A stretch of 64,000 nt of DNA. Origin: RYN-230 sp963723595 (GTDB lineage Bacteria > Actinomycetota > Actinomycetes > Streptosporangiales > Streptosporangiaceae). The stretch lies in assembly GCA_963723595.1 (NCBI GenBank), contig CAVRRQ010000002.1, forward strand, positions 186,001 through 250,000, in the 5' to 3' direction. Both the position numbers and the translations under genes were made by a program. This document shows, in pieces, positions 54,841-63,301 of the stretch; position 1 is the stretch's first letter; the number at the start of each line of letters is the position of its first letter. The notes under the pieces are model-generated. The model worked only from the letters and a program-made list of their open reading frames with translations. It did not search any database and was not told where the DNA came from.

Positions 54841-55835
54841 GCGGCGACCTTCTGCACTTCGCTCAGGTCCATGAAGCGCTCCTCGAGGAAGCGGACCATG
54901 GCCACCTCGTGGAAGTCCAGGTGCTCCGGGCACCGGCAGGCCGCGCAGCGCGTCCAGGGCCAGCCGGGGCATGTTCACCCCGCTGGCCATGGTCAGCGGG
55001 AGCGCCCCGGGGGCCCGCGGGTTCACCTCGAGCAGGGACGCGCGGCCGGCCACGTCCCGGCGGGCCTGCACGTTGGAGATGTAGGTGAGGCCGGTGACGC
55101 TGGCCACGGTGGTCCCGAACTGCTCCAGCTCCGGGTCGTGAATGGTGCGCCCGGCCACCGAGACGCCCGAGTCCACCCGGGCGCGGACCCGGGGCACCGC
55201 GGCGATCACGTGGCCGCGGGTGTCGGAGAGCACGTCGATCGAGTACTCCTCGCCCGGGAGGTACTCCTGGACGATGAACTCCCCGGACCGCTCCAGGGCG
55301 GCCAGTTCCCGGGCGGAGGCCACCACGGAGATATCCCGCGAGCCGCTGCCGGTACGCGGCTTGAGGATGACCGGGTAGTCCCACGACTCCGGGTCGAGCG
55401 CGTCGTCGAAGGGCTCGGTGCGCGGCACCCGGACCTGGCCTGCGCAGCACCGGGCCAGGGCCAGCTTGTCCAGCGTCAGGTCCAGCGCCCGCTCCGGGGC
55501 CAGCATGAGCTCGATCCCGGCCGCGGCGAACTCGGCGCGGGCCCGGGCCAGCGGGCGCATCTCGGCGTCCACGGTCGGGATGAGGACTCCACGCCGAGCG
55601 CGACGCAGCGGGCCAGCACGGCCGACGCGAAGTCGGGGTCCAGGCCCGCCGGGATGAGCGTGCGCGCGTCCGGCGGCAGCAGGTAGAGGCCGGCCGCCCA
55701 CGGGTCCATGTCCGCGGCCAGCAGCTGCACGGTGGGATCGAGGCTCAGCGATTTGATGACGGACACCGCGGCGGGTCCTCCCACCCCGGTGACCAGCACC
55801 CGGATCTGCTGCTGGCTCAGGTCATGTCGCGGCAT
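54837..55835 (-). CDS. ATP-grasp carboxylate-amine ligase (PylC/CarB-like), frameshifted
   Basis: ATG 55835 overlaps the RR-PIG-L stop by 14 bases. The N-terminal Rossmann-like domain is IRVLVTGVGGPAAVSVIKSL. After a frame change near 55585 come VLIPTVDAEMRPLARARAEF and DYPVILKPRTGSGSRDIS (ATP-binding Lys and Gly loop). FIVQEYLPGEEYSIDVL and LLEVNPRAPGALP (Mg ligands Glu, Asn) follow. A second change near 54930 gives EHLDFHEVAMVRFLEERFMD and ends EVQKVAA. All ATP-grasp motifs are conserved. It would join a carboxylate to an amine or thiol; the deacetylase next door could supply the amine. Confidence 0.85.
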
Positions 55836-57030
55836 CCGGTACCCCCCTCAGTTCCGCGGCCTGCGGCCGCGCGGGCTCGGGGGCTCGGTCGTGCTCGTCC
55901 TCGTGGTCGTCCCGCTCCGGCCGGGGCGGGCCGGTCCGCCGGTCCGGGGCGGCGGGCCCGGCGCCGTTCTCGCCGCGCACGATGCCCTTGGCCGGGGCGA
56001 GCTCGTGCTGCCCGGCCACCGCCGCCTCCCGGACCACCTCGAACGGCTCGGCGTAGCGCCCCTCGCAGTAGCGGGACCAGTAGCGCGCGGTCGACTCGAT
56101 CAGGTCGGGCTCCAGGTAGGCCCGGATCTCGACCTGGGAGGCGAACGCGTCGATGGCCTGGAGCTTGCGGTCCAGCTGCTCGTCGATGGCGACGAACCGG
56201 GTGGGCCGGAAGTCCACCGTGGCCGACGGTGACTGGAAGCAGTACACCCGGCCGACCTGGCGCACGGCGACCAGCGCTGCGCGGTGAGTATTCCGGTGAT
56301 CCTGGTGCACGTCGTGCAGGGAATGGGTGTAGATCACGGTCGGCCGCACGGTCTCCACGATGCGGCTGATCACGCCGATCGTCGGGTCCCCCTCGCGGAT
56401 GCTGGTGTCCTGCAGATCCTCGTGATACAGCGTGGCGCCGATGACCTCCGCCGCCTTCCGGGACTCGCTGGCCCGGGTGTCCCCGGTGCCGCCGCGGGCG
56501 CCCCGGCTCAGGGTCAGGATCGACACCTCGTGCCCGAGCCGCCGGTGCATGGCCAGCGTGCCCGCCGCGCCGATCTCCACGTCGTCCGGGTGCGCGCCGA
56601 TGGCCAGCACGCTCTGCCGGGCGGCCTCACGGGCCGCCCGGCCCTTGGCCACCAGGGCGGACACCGTCTCGACCAGCTTGTCCGGGCGGACCGGCTTCTC
56701 CAGGAACTCGTCGGCCTTGTTGCGCAGCGCCCGCACCGCGTAGTCCACCGACGGGTGCGCGGTGTACACGGCCACGGGCAGCTGCGGGGATATCTCCCGG
56801 ACCGCCTCCAGCAGCTCGATCCCGGTCATGCCGGGCATCTCCACGTCGGTCAGCACCAGGTCCCAGCGTTCCGCCCGGGCCCGCTCCAGCGCGGCCGCCG
56901 GGTCCGCGATGTGGGTGACGTCGAAGCCGCCGCGGTTGCGGAGCACGTGCAGGACATAGGCGGCCGCTTCCGGGTCGTCCTCGACCACCAGGATCCGGGC
57001 GGGCGACTCCGGCTGGCTGGCGCCGCTCAC
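55822..57030 (-). CDS. Response-regulator receiver domain fused to PIG-L/LmbE deacetylase
   Basis: This intact 402-residue protein starts at GTG 57030 after GGGAG. Receiver, residues 10-125: ILVVEDDPEAA acidic pocket, phospho-Asp in DLVLTDVEMPG (about residue 57), Thr in PVAVYTAHPS, Lys in FLEKPVRPDK; all switch residues are present. PIG-L domain, residues 140-330: VLAIGAHPDDVEIGAAGTLA (His, Asp-Asp metal site), VSILTLSRGARGGTGD and HSLHDVHQDHRNTH (H-x-x-H-x-D-H). No DNA-binding domain, so the N-acetyl-hexosamine-type deacetylase is the output. The C-terminal 60 residues are Pro/Asp/Glu-rich. The upstream kinase is its obvious partner. Confidence 0.88.
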   Translation of the reverse strand: MSGASQPESPARILVVEDDPEAAAYVLHVLRNRGGFDVTHIADPAAALERARAERWDLVLTDVEMPGMTGIELLEAVREISPQLPVAVYTAHPSVDYAVRALRNKADEFLEKPVRPDKLVETVSALVAKGRAAREAARQSVLAIGAHPDDVEIGAAGTLAMHRRLGHEVSILTLSRGARGGTGDTRASESRKAAEVIGATLYHEDLQDTSIREGDPTIGVISRIVETVRPTVIYTHSLHDVHQDHRNTHRAALVAVRQVGRVYCFQSPSATVDFRPTRFVAIDEQLDRKLQAIDAFASQVEIRAYLEPDLIESTARYWSRYCEGRYAEPFEVVREAAVAGQHELAPAKGIVRGENGAGPAAPDRRTGPPRPERDDHEDEHDRAPEPARPQAAELRGVPDAAT

Positions 57031-57086
57031 CGGGTCACTCCCGGTGCCTGCGCGGTCAGGTCCATCTGTCCCCCGATGTCAATTAG

Positions 57087-57103
57087 TAGTGAATAGATCA
57101 CTA
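57087..57103. promoter_or_regulatory. Dyad TAGTGA-ATAGA-TCACTA upstream of RR-PIG-L
   Basis: A perfect 6-bp inverted repeat with a 5-bp spacer lies in the A+T-rich 80-bp gap between kinase stop and RR-PIG-L start, 57 bp upstream of the GTG. It is suited to a regulated promoter for the synthase operon. Confidence 0.55.
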
Positions 57104-57110
57104 TAAGTAG

Positions 57111-59654
57111 CTATCCTCCGGCGGGCGCTGTCGCCGGCTGTGCGCCCGGGTGGGCGCCCGCCGTGACCGGGAGGACCAGGTGGATGGTGGTGCCGGCGCC
57201 GAGGGTGCTGGTCACCTCCACGCGGCCGCCGTGCAGCTCGGCGACTTCCTTGACGATGGACAGGCCCAGACCGGACCCGGGACGGCCGGCCGAGGTGGCG
57301 TTGGAGGCGCGGAAGAAACGGTCGAACAAGCGGCCCAGCTCGTCCGGGGGAATGCCGATCCCGGAATCGGTGACGTCGATCCGCCACTCCTGGCTGTCCG
57401 CGGCCGCGCTCACCTGGACCTGGCCACCCTCGTCGGTGAACTTGACCGCGTTGGCGATCAGGTTGTCGATCACCTGGACCAGCCGGGCCCGGTCAGCCCG
57501 CACCGGCGGCCCCTCCGGGGCCGAGCCGCCCAGTGCGACGCCTTTCTGCGCCGCCGCCGGCGCGGCGGCCTGGACCGCCTCGGCCACGACCCCGGCGATG
57601 GAGACCGGCGTCAGGTCCAGCGGGATCATGCCGGCCTCGATCCGGCTCAGCAGCAGCAGATCGCCCACCAGCTTGGTGATCCGCTCGGCGTTACGCGCGA
57701 TGACGTCCAGGAAGCGGGCCGCCGTCGGGGGCAGCCCGCCCTCGTCCCGGATCAGGTCGGCGTAGGACACGATCGACGTCAGCGGGGAGCGCAGCTCGTG
57801 GGACACGGTGGCCAGGAACCGGGTCTTGAGCTCGTCCAGCTCGCGCAGCTCGTCGTTCTGCTCGGACAGCTGGCGCCGTGCGTCCTCAGCCGCGTGCCGC
57901 GAGGCTAGCTCGGCCTCCAGCCGCCGGTCGCGTTCCTGCTCCCGTGCGGCGCGCTCGGACATGTCCCAGAGCAGGACCAGGCCGCCCCGGTCCTGGCCGC
58001 CGGCGAACACCGGCCAGTAGTCGCACTCCAGCATGCGGCCGTCCACGCACGGGAACCGGAGACCTTCGACCCGCTGCCGGCGGGTGTAGTGCCACGCGAC
58101 CCGGTCCAGTACCTCCGCGGGCTGCGCGAAGGTGTGCCTGGCCGGCCCGCGGAGCCGCTCCGCGGACACCCCGGTGAGCCGGTCCGGCGGCTCCTCGATG
58201 CCGAGCAGGTCGCACAGGCTCTGGTTGGCCTGGACGATCACTGCGTGCTCGTCCAGCACCAGCACGCCGGGAATGGCCGCCGCCAGCAGCGCGTTGAGCC
58301 GCTCGGTCTGGTCGGTCAGGTCGCGCACCGCCGCCTGCTCGGCTACCAGCAGCCGGTCACGTTCCTGCTCAGCCCGTTTGCGCGCGGTCACGTTGGTGAG
58401 CGCGACCATGAACCCGCGGGGCAGGTCCGCCTGATCCGCCAGGGCGGTGACCGCCGCGTGGACCCACAGCGGCTCGCCCGCGTGACCCCGCAGGCGGAAG
58501 TCGGTGCGCAGCTCCGAGCCGGCCGCCCGGGCGCGGGCCCACTCCTCCCGGACCCGCGCGGCGTCGCCGGGATGCACCGCTTCCAGCCACGAGGTGCCGA
58601 GTATGTCCCCCGCCGGCTGGCCGTTCAGCGCGCACCAGCGCTCGTTGACGTACGCGCACGTTCCCGCGTCGTCGGTGCGCGCGATACCCACCGGGGCCAG
58701 GTGGGACAGCAGCCGGACCCGGGCCTCGCTCGCCGCCAGCGCCGCATTGGCCCGCTCCAGCGCGGTCAGGTCCCGGGCGAAGTTGCAGAAGTAGACCTGG
58801 CCGCCCACCACGAGCGGCAGCGGGGTCAGTTCCACCGTCCGCTCGGTGCCATCGCTGCGCAGGATGGGCAATTGCATCCGGCCGGTGTACGCCCCCGGGT
58901 CCTGGCTGCGCAGGAACTCCCCGGTCGATTCCAGGAACCGGGGCCGGTTGCGTTCCGGGATGAGCAGGTCGCCCATGCTCTGGCCGAGCACGTCGGCGCG
59001 CCGGCGGCCGTACAGTTCCTCCGCGGCCGGGTTGAACGCGACGATCTTCCGCTCGGCGTCGGCCACCACCACGGCGTCCGGTGAAGAGTTGATGAGCGCG
59101 TCGGTGACCGCCCGCCGTTCCGCGATTTCCCTGGTGTCCTCGACCCGGCGGATCCGGGCCGCGATCACGGTGGCCAGCGCCCGGGCGGTGGCCTGCGATT
59201 CCGCGGTCCACTGAGACCGCTGCCCTGCGAAGATCAGGGCGCACGGCGGCGAGTCACCCGGCAGCGCGGCCACGGCGATCAGCACCCCGTCCTGGTTCCT
59301 GGCGGGTCCCAGCCCGGGCCAGGCCACCCGTCCCTGGATGCTCCCCCCCGCCGAGGCCACCTCGGCGTGGGCGGTCAGCAGGGCGCTGAGCTGCGCCATC
59401 AGGCCCGGATCCACCGCCGCCGCCGGGTAGGCGGCGATGACCGCAGGTTCTCCCGGGGCGGGGAGCCGGAGCGCGAACGCCGCCCGGGCGCCGAATCCGG
59501 CCGCGCAGCGCCGCAGCAGCTCGGGCAGGCCCACGTCGGGCGCCGCGCCTTCATGGCTCACGGCCTGGCTGATGGCGAACTCCAGCAGCCCGGACGGTGA
59601 GGTGCGGGCGTCCGGCTGCGCGGCAGCCGGTGAGGTCGCTCGGGACAACCCCAT
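57111..59654 (-). CDS. Soluble multi-PAS histidine kinase
   Basis: This intact 847-residue kinase has no membrane helix. A GAF-like region covers residues 25-170 (PGEPAVIAAYPAAAV). Three PAS domains follow: SSPDAVVVADAERKIVAFNP (about 190-300), APVGIARTDDAGTCAYVNER (about 315-430) and AIPGVLVLDEHAVIVQANQS (about 465-590). The HisKA box is FLATVSHELRSPLTSIVSYA. ATPase boxes: NLIANAVKFTDEGG, VTDSGIGIPPDELGRLFDRF, RPGSGLGLSIVKEVAELHGG. ATG 59654. It would sense a cytosolic signal and phosphorylate the receiver domain of the fused deacetylase, 80 bp downstream. Confidence 0.9.
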   Translation of the reverse strand: MGLSRATSPAAAQPDARTSPSGLLEFAISQAVSHEGAAPDVGLPELLRRCAAGFGARAAFALRLPAPGEPAVIAAYPAAAVDPGLMAQLSALLTAHAEVASAGGSIQGRVAWPGLGPARNQDGVLIAVAALPGDSPPCALIFAGQRSQWTAESQATARALATVIAARIRRVEDTREIAERRAVTDALINSSPDAVVVADAERKIVAFNPAAEELYGRRRADVLGQSMGDLLIPERNRPRFLESTGEFLRSQDPGAYTGRMQLPILRSDGTERTVELTPLPLVVGGQVYFCNFARDLTALERANAALAASEARVRLLSHLAPVGIARTDDAGTCAYVNERWCALNGQPAGDILGTSWLEAVHPGDAARVREEWARARAAGSELRTDFRLRGHAGEPLWVHAAVTALADQADLPRGFMVALTNVTARKRAEQERDRLLVAEQAAVRDLTDQTERLNALLAAAIPGVLVLDEHAVIVQANQSLCDLLGIEEPPDRLTGVSAERLRGPARHTFAQPAEVLDRVAWHYTRRQRVEGLRFPCVDGRMLECDYWPVFAGGQDRGGLVLLWDMSERAAREQERDRRLEAELASRHAAEDARRQLSEQNDELRELDELKTRFLATVSHELRSPLTSIVSYADLIRDEGGLPPTAARFLDVIARNAERITKLVGDLLLLSRIEAGMIPLDLTPVSIAGVVAEAVQAAAPAAAQKGVALGGSAPEGPPVRADRARLVQVIDNLIANAVKFTDEGGQVQVSAAADSQEWRIDVTDSGIGIPPDELGRLFDRFFRASNATSAGRPGSGLGLSIVKEVAELHGGRVEVTSTLGAGTTIHLVLPVTAGAHPGAQPATAPAGG

Positions 59655-59677
59655 AAGCGCGCGCTCCCCTCCTTTAG

Positions 59678-59693
59678 GTAATCAAGTGATTAC
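59678..59693. promoter_or_regulatory. Palindrome GTAATCA-AG-TGATTAC upstream of kinase
   Basis: A 16-bp near-perfect palindrome sits 24 bp upstream of the kinase ATG, next to AAAGGAGGGG on the minus strand. It is A+T-rich in a G+C-rich genome, a plausible operator or promoter element. Confidence 0.5.
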
Positions 59694-59815
59694 TCTACGC
59701 ACATGGTACCCATTGCGGCAGTCCCCCAACGCCCGCCGGGAACACCGGCCGGCCGGAGGCGGTTGCCCCGGTGAAGCCGGGGAGGTACCGGCGGGGCGGC
59801 GAGGGAGCGGACCGG

Positions 59816-60664
59816 ATGACTCAGCAGGCGCGCGACCAGCTCGGACGGTTCGGCATCTGGCGGGGTGAGCGCCAGGTCACGCCGGAACTCGCCGCGAGCA
59901 TCGAGGAACTCGGGTTCGGCACCCTCTGGCTGGGCTCGGCCACCGGGGACCTGGCCGCCGCCGGGGAATTCCTGGCCGCGACGACCACCCTCACCGTGGC
60001 CACCGGCATCGTGAACATGTGGCAGTACGAGCCGCACCAGGTCGCCGCGGCCTTCCAGCGGGTCGAGGAACGGTTCCCGGGACGGTTCCTGCTCGGCGTG
60101 GGAGCGGGCCACCCCGAGGTGACCCAGCAGTACGCCAGGCCCTACGACACGCTCGCCCGCTACGTGGACACCCTGCTGGCCGGCGGGGTCCCGGCGGGCA
60201 GCCTGGTCCTGGCCGCACTCGGCCCGAAGGTGCTCCGGCTGGCCGCCGAGCGGACCGCGGGCGCCCATCCCTACCTGGTGACGCCCGACTACACCAGGGA
60301 AGCCCGGGAGATCCTCGGCCCGGGCCCGCTGCTGGCCCCCGAGCAGAAGGTCGTCGTCAGCGCGGACCCCGCGCAGGCCCGCGCGATAGGCCGCCCGCGG
60401 GTGGAAAAGCCCTACCTGGGCCTGGCCAACTACACCGCCAACCTGCGCCGCCTGGGCTGGACGGACGCGGACCTCAGCGGCGGCGGCAGCGACGCCCTGA
60501 TCGACGCGCTGGTCGCCCACGGTAGCGCCGCCCAGGTAGCGGCGCGCCTCACCGAGCACCTCGACGCCGGAGCCGACCACGTGAGCATCCAGCTGCTCAC
60601 CGCGCCCGGCGCCGGCCCCGTTGACGGCTACCGGGAGCTAGCCGGGGCCCTCCAGCTCGGGTGA
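59816..60664 (+). CDS. LLM-class F420-dependent oxidoreductase
   Basis: This intact 282-residue luciferase-like TIM barrel starts at ATG 59816 after GAGGGAG. LGRFGIWRGERQVTPELAAS and IEELGFGTLWLGSATGDLAA open the barrel; RFPGRFLLGVGAGHPEVTQQ is the conserved G-V-G-x-G-H segment and GAHPYLVTPDYTREARE is the C-terminal loop. The family uses F420H2 in actinomycetes; here the cofactor is inferred. It overlaps the end of the YjbR gene by 27 bp and is convergent with it. Confidence 0.85.
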   Translation: MTQQARDQLGRFGIWRGERQVTPELAASIEELGFGTLWLGSATGDLAAAGEFLAATTTLTVATGIVNMWQYEPHQVAAAFQRVEERFPGRFLLGVGAGHPEVTQQYARPYDTLARYVDTLLAGGVPAGSLVLAALGPKVLRLAAERTAGAHPYLVTPDYTREAREILGPGPLLAPEQKVVVSADPAQARAIGRPRVEKPYLGLANYTANLRRLGWTDADLSGGGSDALIDALVAHGSAAQVAARLTEHLDAGADHVSIQLLTAPGAGPVDGYRELAGALQLG

Positions 60665-61020
60665 GCCCGGGCGGTCCTTCCTGGGCAGCTTGCTGAGCAC
60701 CGCCCGGTAGGAAGCGTCCACGCCCTCCAGGAGCTCGTCGTCCGGGATCGCCCCCCCGGTCCTCAGGCTGTTCCAGCCAAACCGCCCGATATAGGCCGTG
60801 ACCGACGCATCACCCGGATAGCGCAGCAGCCATTCGCCGGCCGCCTCTCTGGTCGGCCCGCACCTGAGCCCGATCGTGGCCGGCTGGCCCGCCGGGCCCG
60901 GGCGCCCAGGAACGCGAAGACCCTGCTCCCGACCTTGGCCACGACGTCGCCCTCCCAGGGCTCGTCCTCCCAGGCCCCGGCCTTGGCCAGGCAGTACGCG
61001 AGCAGTTCATCCCTCGTCAC
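60638..61020 (-). CDS. MmcQ/YjbR family protein (frameshifted)
   Basis: GTG 61020 after GGGGTGG begins TRDELLAYCLAKAGAWEDEP, then WEGDVVAKVGSRVFAFLG. Frame changes near 60900 and 60850 lead to GEWLLRYPGDASVTAYIGRF-GWNSLRTGGAIPDDELLEGVD, then YRAVLSKLPRK and stop 60640-60638. The W-E-D-E-P-W and G-W-N-S motifs are typical of this small CyaY-like-fold family, thought to bind nucleic acid or a metabolite. About 126 residues. Its end overlaps the LLM gene. Confidence 0.78.
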
Positions 61021-61244
61021 GGCCGCCACCCCCGTCCCGCGTCGTCCCCCGGCCACGTCACCGCCGCCCCGGGCCGGCCGCCCCGTCCCGGCGGCCGGCC
61101 TGCCCGCAGCCCGCCATTCCGCAAAATGATCACAATTTGGCTCCTGCACCTTTCCTGGAGGTTTCCTGCGGGTATAGAAAGAGGCGGGAATGGCCGGACC
61201 TGGCCACCCGACGGGGCATCAACCACAGCACAGACAGGGGAACT

Positions 61245-63227
61245 ATGTCCAGAACCAGGTCGCTCATCGCCAGCAGCGGCGCGATGGCGGCGATCATCGG
61301 TACCACGATCCTGGGCGGGACCGGATTAGCGAGCGCCTCGACCACCCCGGCGTTCGCCCGCGTCCAGGGCAGCGCTGTCCCGTTCACCAGCCACGCCCAG
61401 GCGGCGGGCACCGTGGCCGGGGGCCAGAAGCTCTCGGTGCAGGTGTGGCTCCGGCCGCAGGTAGCGGCGGCGGCGAGCTTCGCCAGCGCGGTGAGCACGC
61501 CCGGCAGTCCCTCGTTCCACCACTACCTGAGCCCGGCCGCGTACGCGACCCGGTTCGGCGCGTCCGCGGGCGCCGCGGCCAAGGTCGAATCCTGGCTGCG
61601 CTCGGCCGGCTTTGCCGGGGTCAAGGCCAGCCCGCTGCGCTCCTACGTGCGGGCCACGGGGAAGGCCTCGGTCATCGACGCGGCCTTCCGGACCACGCTC
61701 CGGCTGTACCGGGCGACATCATCGGTCAACGCAGGCCCGTACCAGCTCCGGGCGAACAGCACCGCGATCTCCGTGCCCTCGGCGCTGTCCGGCAGCGTCC
61801 TCGGCGTGTCCGGCCTGGACAACGCCGCTCCCCGGCAGCCGCTGCAGCGGCCCAGTTCCACCGTCCCCGGCAAGGTCACTCCCCGGCCCTCAGCGAGTGC
61901 CAAGATCAAGCAAGTCGGCTGCTCGTACTACTACGGGGAACGCGTCGCGGCGGGCCTGCCGAAGGCGTTCGGCACCACGTCCTTCCCGACGCACATCTGC
62001 GGCTACAGCGGGACCCAGATGCGGAAGGCGTACGGGGCCACCACGGCGGCGACCGGCAGTGGCCAGACCGTCGCCCTGATCGAGCTGGGCCTGACCCCGG
62101 ACATGTTCCTGACGCTGAAGGACTACGCGAAGGCCAACGGGGTGCCCGCCCCGTCCGCCAGCCGGTACGCCGAGCTGTCCCTGGGCCAGGGCAGCGCGTG
62201 CGGTGACCCGTTCGACATCGAGGAACAGCTCGACGTCGAGGCGTCCTACGCCATGGCCCCCGGGGCCAACCAGCTGGTGGTCGGCGGCGACAGCTGCAAC
62301 CAGGGCGATTTCGGGCTGCAGGGCCTGTTCAACGCCGACCTGGCCGTCCTCGGCACCGGCGGGCATCCGCTGGCCACCGTCGCATCGAACTCCTGGGGCA
62401 GCGGGGACGAGGAGCAGGCGGCGTTCATCACCAATATCGAGCACGCCATCCTGGTCCAGGCCGCGGCCGAAGGGGTCGGGATGTACTTCTCGTCCGGTGA
62501 CGGCTCGGGCGTGTACGAGCCGGCCAGCGATCCCTACGCCATCTCGGTCGGCGGCACCACGCTCGGCATCGGCAAGGGTGGCACCCGGCTGTTCGAGACC
62601 GGCTGGTCCGACGGCCTGGACCTGCTCAACGGCCACTCGTGGATCTTCGTGGGCGAGAACGGTGCCGGGGGCGGCGGGCCCAGCCTGATCTGGGCGGAGC
62701 CTGCCTACCAGGACAGCGTGGTACCCGCGGCGCTGGCCACGGCCCCGGGCAACCGGGGCGGCACGGTCCGCTCGGTACCGGACATCAGCGCCAACGCCGA
62801 CCCGTTCACCGGGATCGCGGTGGGCCTGCTCACCTTCCATAACAAGAGCGGCAAGCCACCGACCTACAGCCAGATCCCGGTCGGCGGCACCAGCGAGTCC
62901 TCTCCCCTGGTCGCCGGGATGGTCGCCGCGGCCCAGCAGGGCCAGCCAGCGGCGTTCGGATTCGTGGACCCGGCGCTCTACCAGCTGGCCGGCACCGGCG
63001 CGCTGAACGACCCGCTGCCGGTGACCAGCAGCACCCCGGCCGTGGACCGGGGCGTGGTCTGTGACCCCCACGACTGCGGGCTGTGGGGGCTGCTCATCTT
63101 CGATGACCAGAGCACGCAGATGTTCGGCTACACCGGGCAGGTGACGCTGCCCGGCTACGACAACATGACCGGCATCGGCACCCCGGCGGGGCCGGGGTTC
63201 ATCACCGGCCTGCGGTCGATCGGGTGA
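61245..63227 (+). CDS. Secreted sedolisin (S53) protease with pro-domain
   Basis: This intact 660-residue protein starts at ATG 61245. A signal peptide (SLIASSGAMAAIIGTTILGG) is followed by a pro-kumamolisin activation domain (residues 35-190, VWLRPQVAAAASF and SPSFHHYLSPAAYATRFGAS). The catalytic domain has the Glu/Asp pair in FDIEEQLDVEASYAMAPG, the oxyanion Asp region VRSVPDISANADPFTG and nucleophile Ser in PVGGTSESSPLVAGMVA. The Ca site is near YDNMTGIGTPAG. It would work outside the cell at acid pH. It is monocistronic and ends before a strong hairpin. Confidence 0.92.
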   Translation: MSRTRSLIASSGAMAAIIGTTILGGTGLASASTTPAFARVQGSAVPFTSHAQAAGTVAGGQKLSVQVWLRPQVAAAASFASAVSTPGSPSFHHYLSPAAYATRFGASAGAAAKVESWLRSAGFAGVKASPLRSYVRATGKASVIDAAFRTTLRLYRATSSVNAGPYQLRANSTAISVPSALSGSVLGVSGLDNAAPRQPLQRPSSTVPGKVTPRPSASAKIKQVGCSYYYGERVAAGLPKAFGTTSFPTHICGYSGTQMRKAYGATTAATGSGQTVALIELGLTPDMFLTLKDYAKANGVPAPSASRYAELSLGQGSACGDPFDIEEQLDVEASYAMAPGANQLVVGGDSCNQGDFGLQGLFNADLAVLGTGGHPLATVASNSWGSGDEEQAAFITNIEHAILVQAAAEGVGMYFSSGDGSGVYEPASDPYAISVGGTTLGIGKGGTRLFETGWSDGLDLLNGHSWIFVGENGAGGGGPSLIWAEPAYQDSVVPAALATAPGNRGGTVRSVPDISANADPFTGIAVGLLTFHNKSGKPPTYSQIPVGGTSESSPLVAGMVAAAQQGQPAAFGFVDPALYQLAGTGALNDPLPVTSSTPAVDRGVVCDPHDCGLWGLLIFDDQSTQMFGYTGQVTLPGYDNMTGIGTPAGPGFITGLRSIG

Positions 63228-63253
63228 GTCCGGCTCACCAGCGGTAACCCAGG

Positions 63254-63295
63254 CAGCCCGGCCCGGCGCACCATCAGGTGCGCCGGGCCGGGCTG
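63254..63295. terminator. Bidirectional terminator between S53 and quinone oxidoreductase genes
   Basis: A perfect 19-bp stem (63254-63272 with 63277-63295) with loop ATCA lies between two convergent genes, 27 bp past the protease stop and 7 bp before the stop of the minus-strand gene. The arm contains CAGCCCGGCCCGGCGCACC. Confidence 0.85.
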
Positions 63296-63301
63296 TCCCG
63301 T

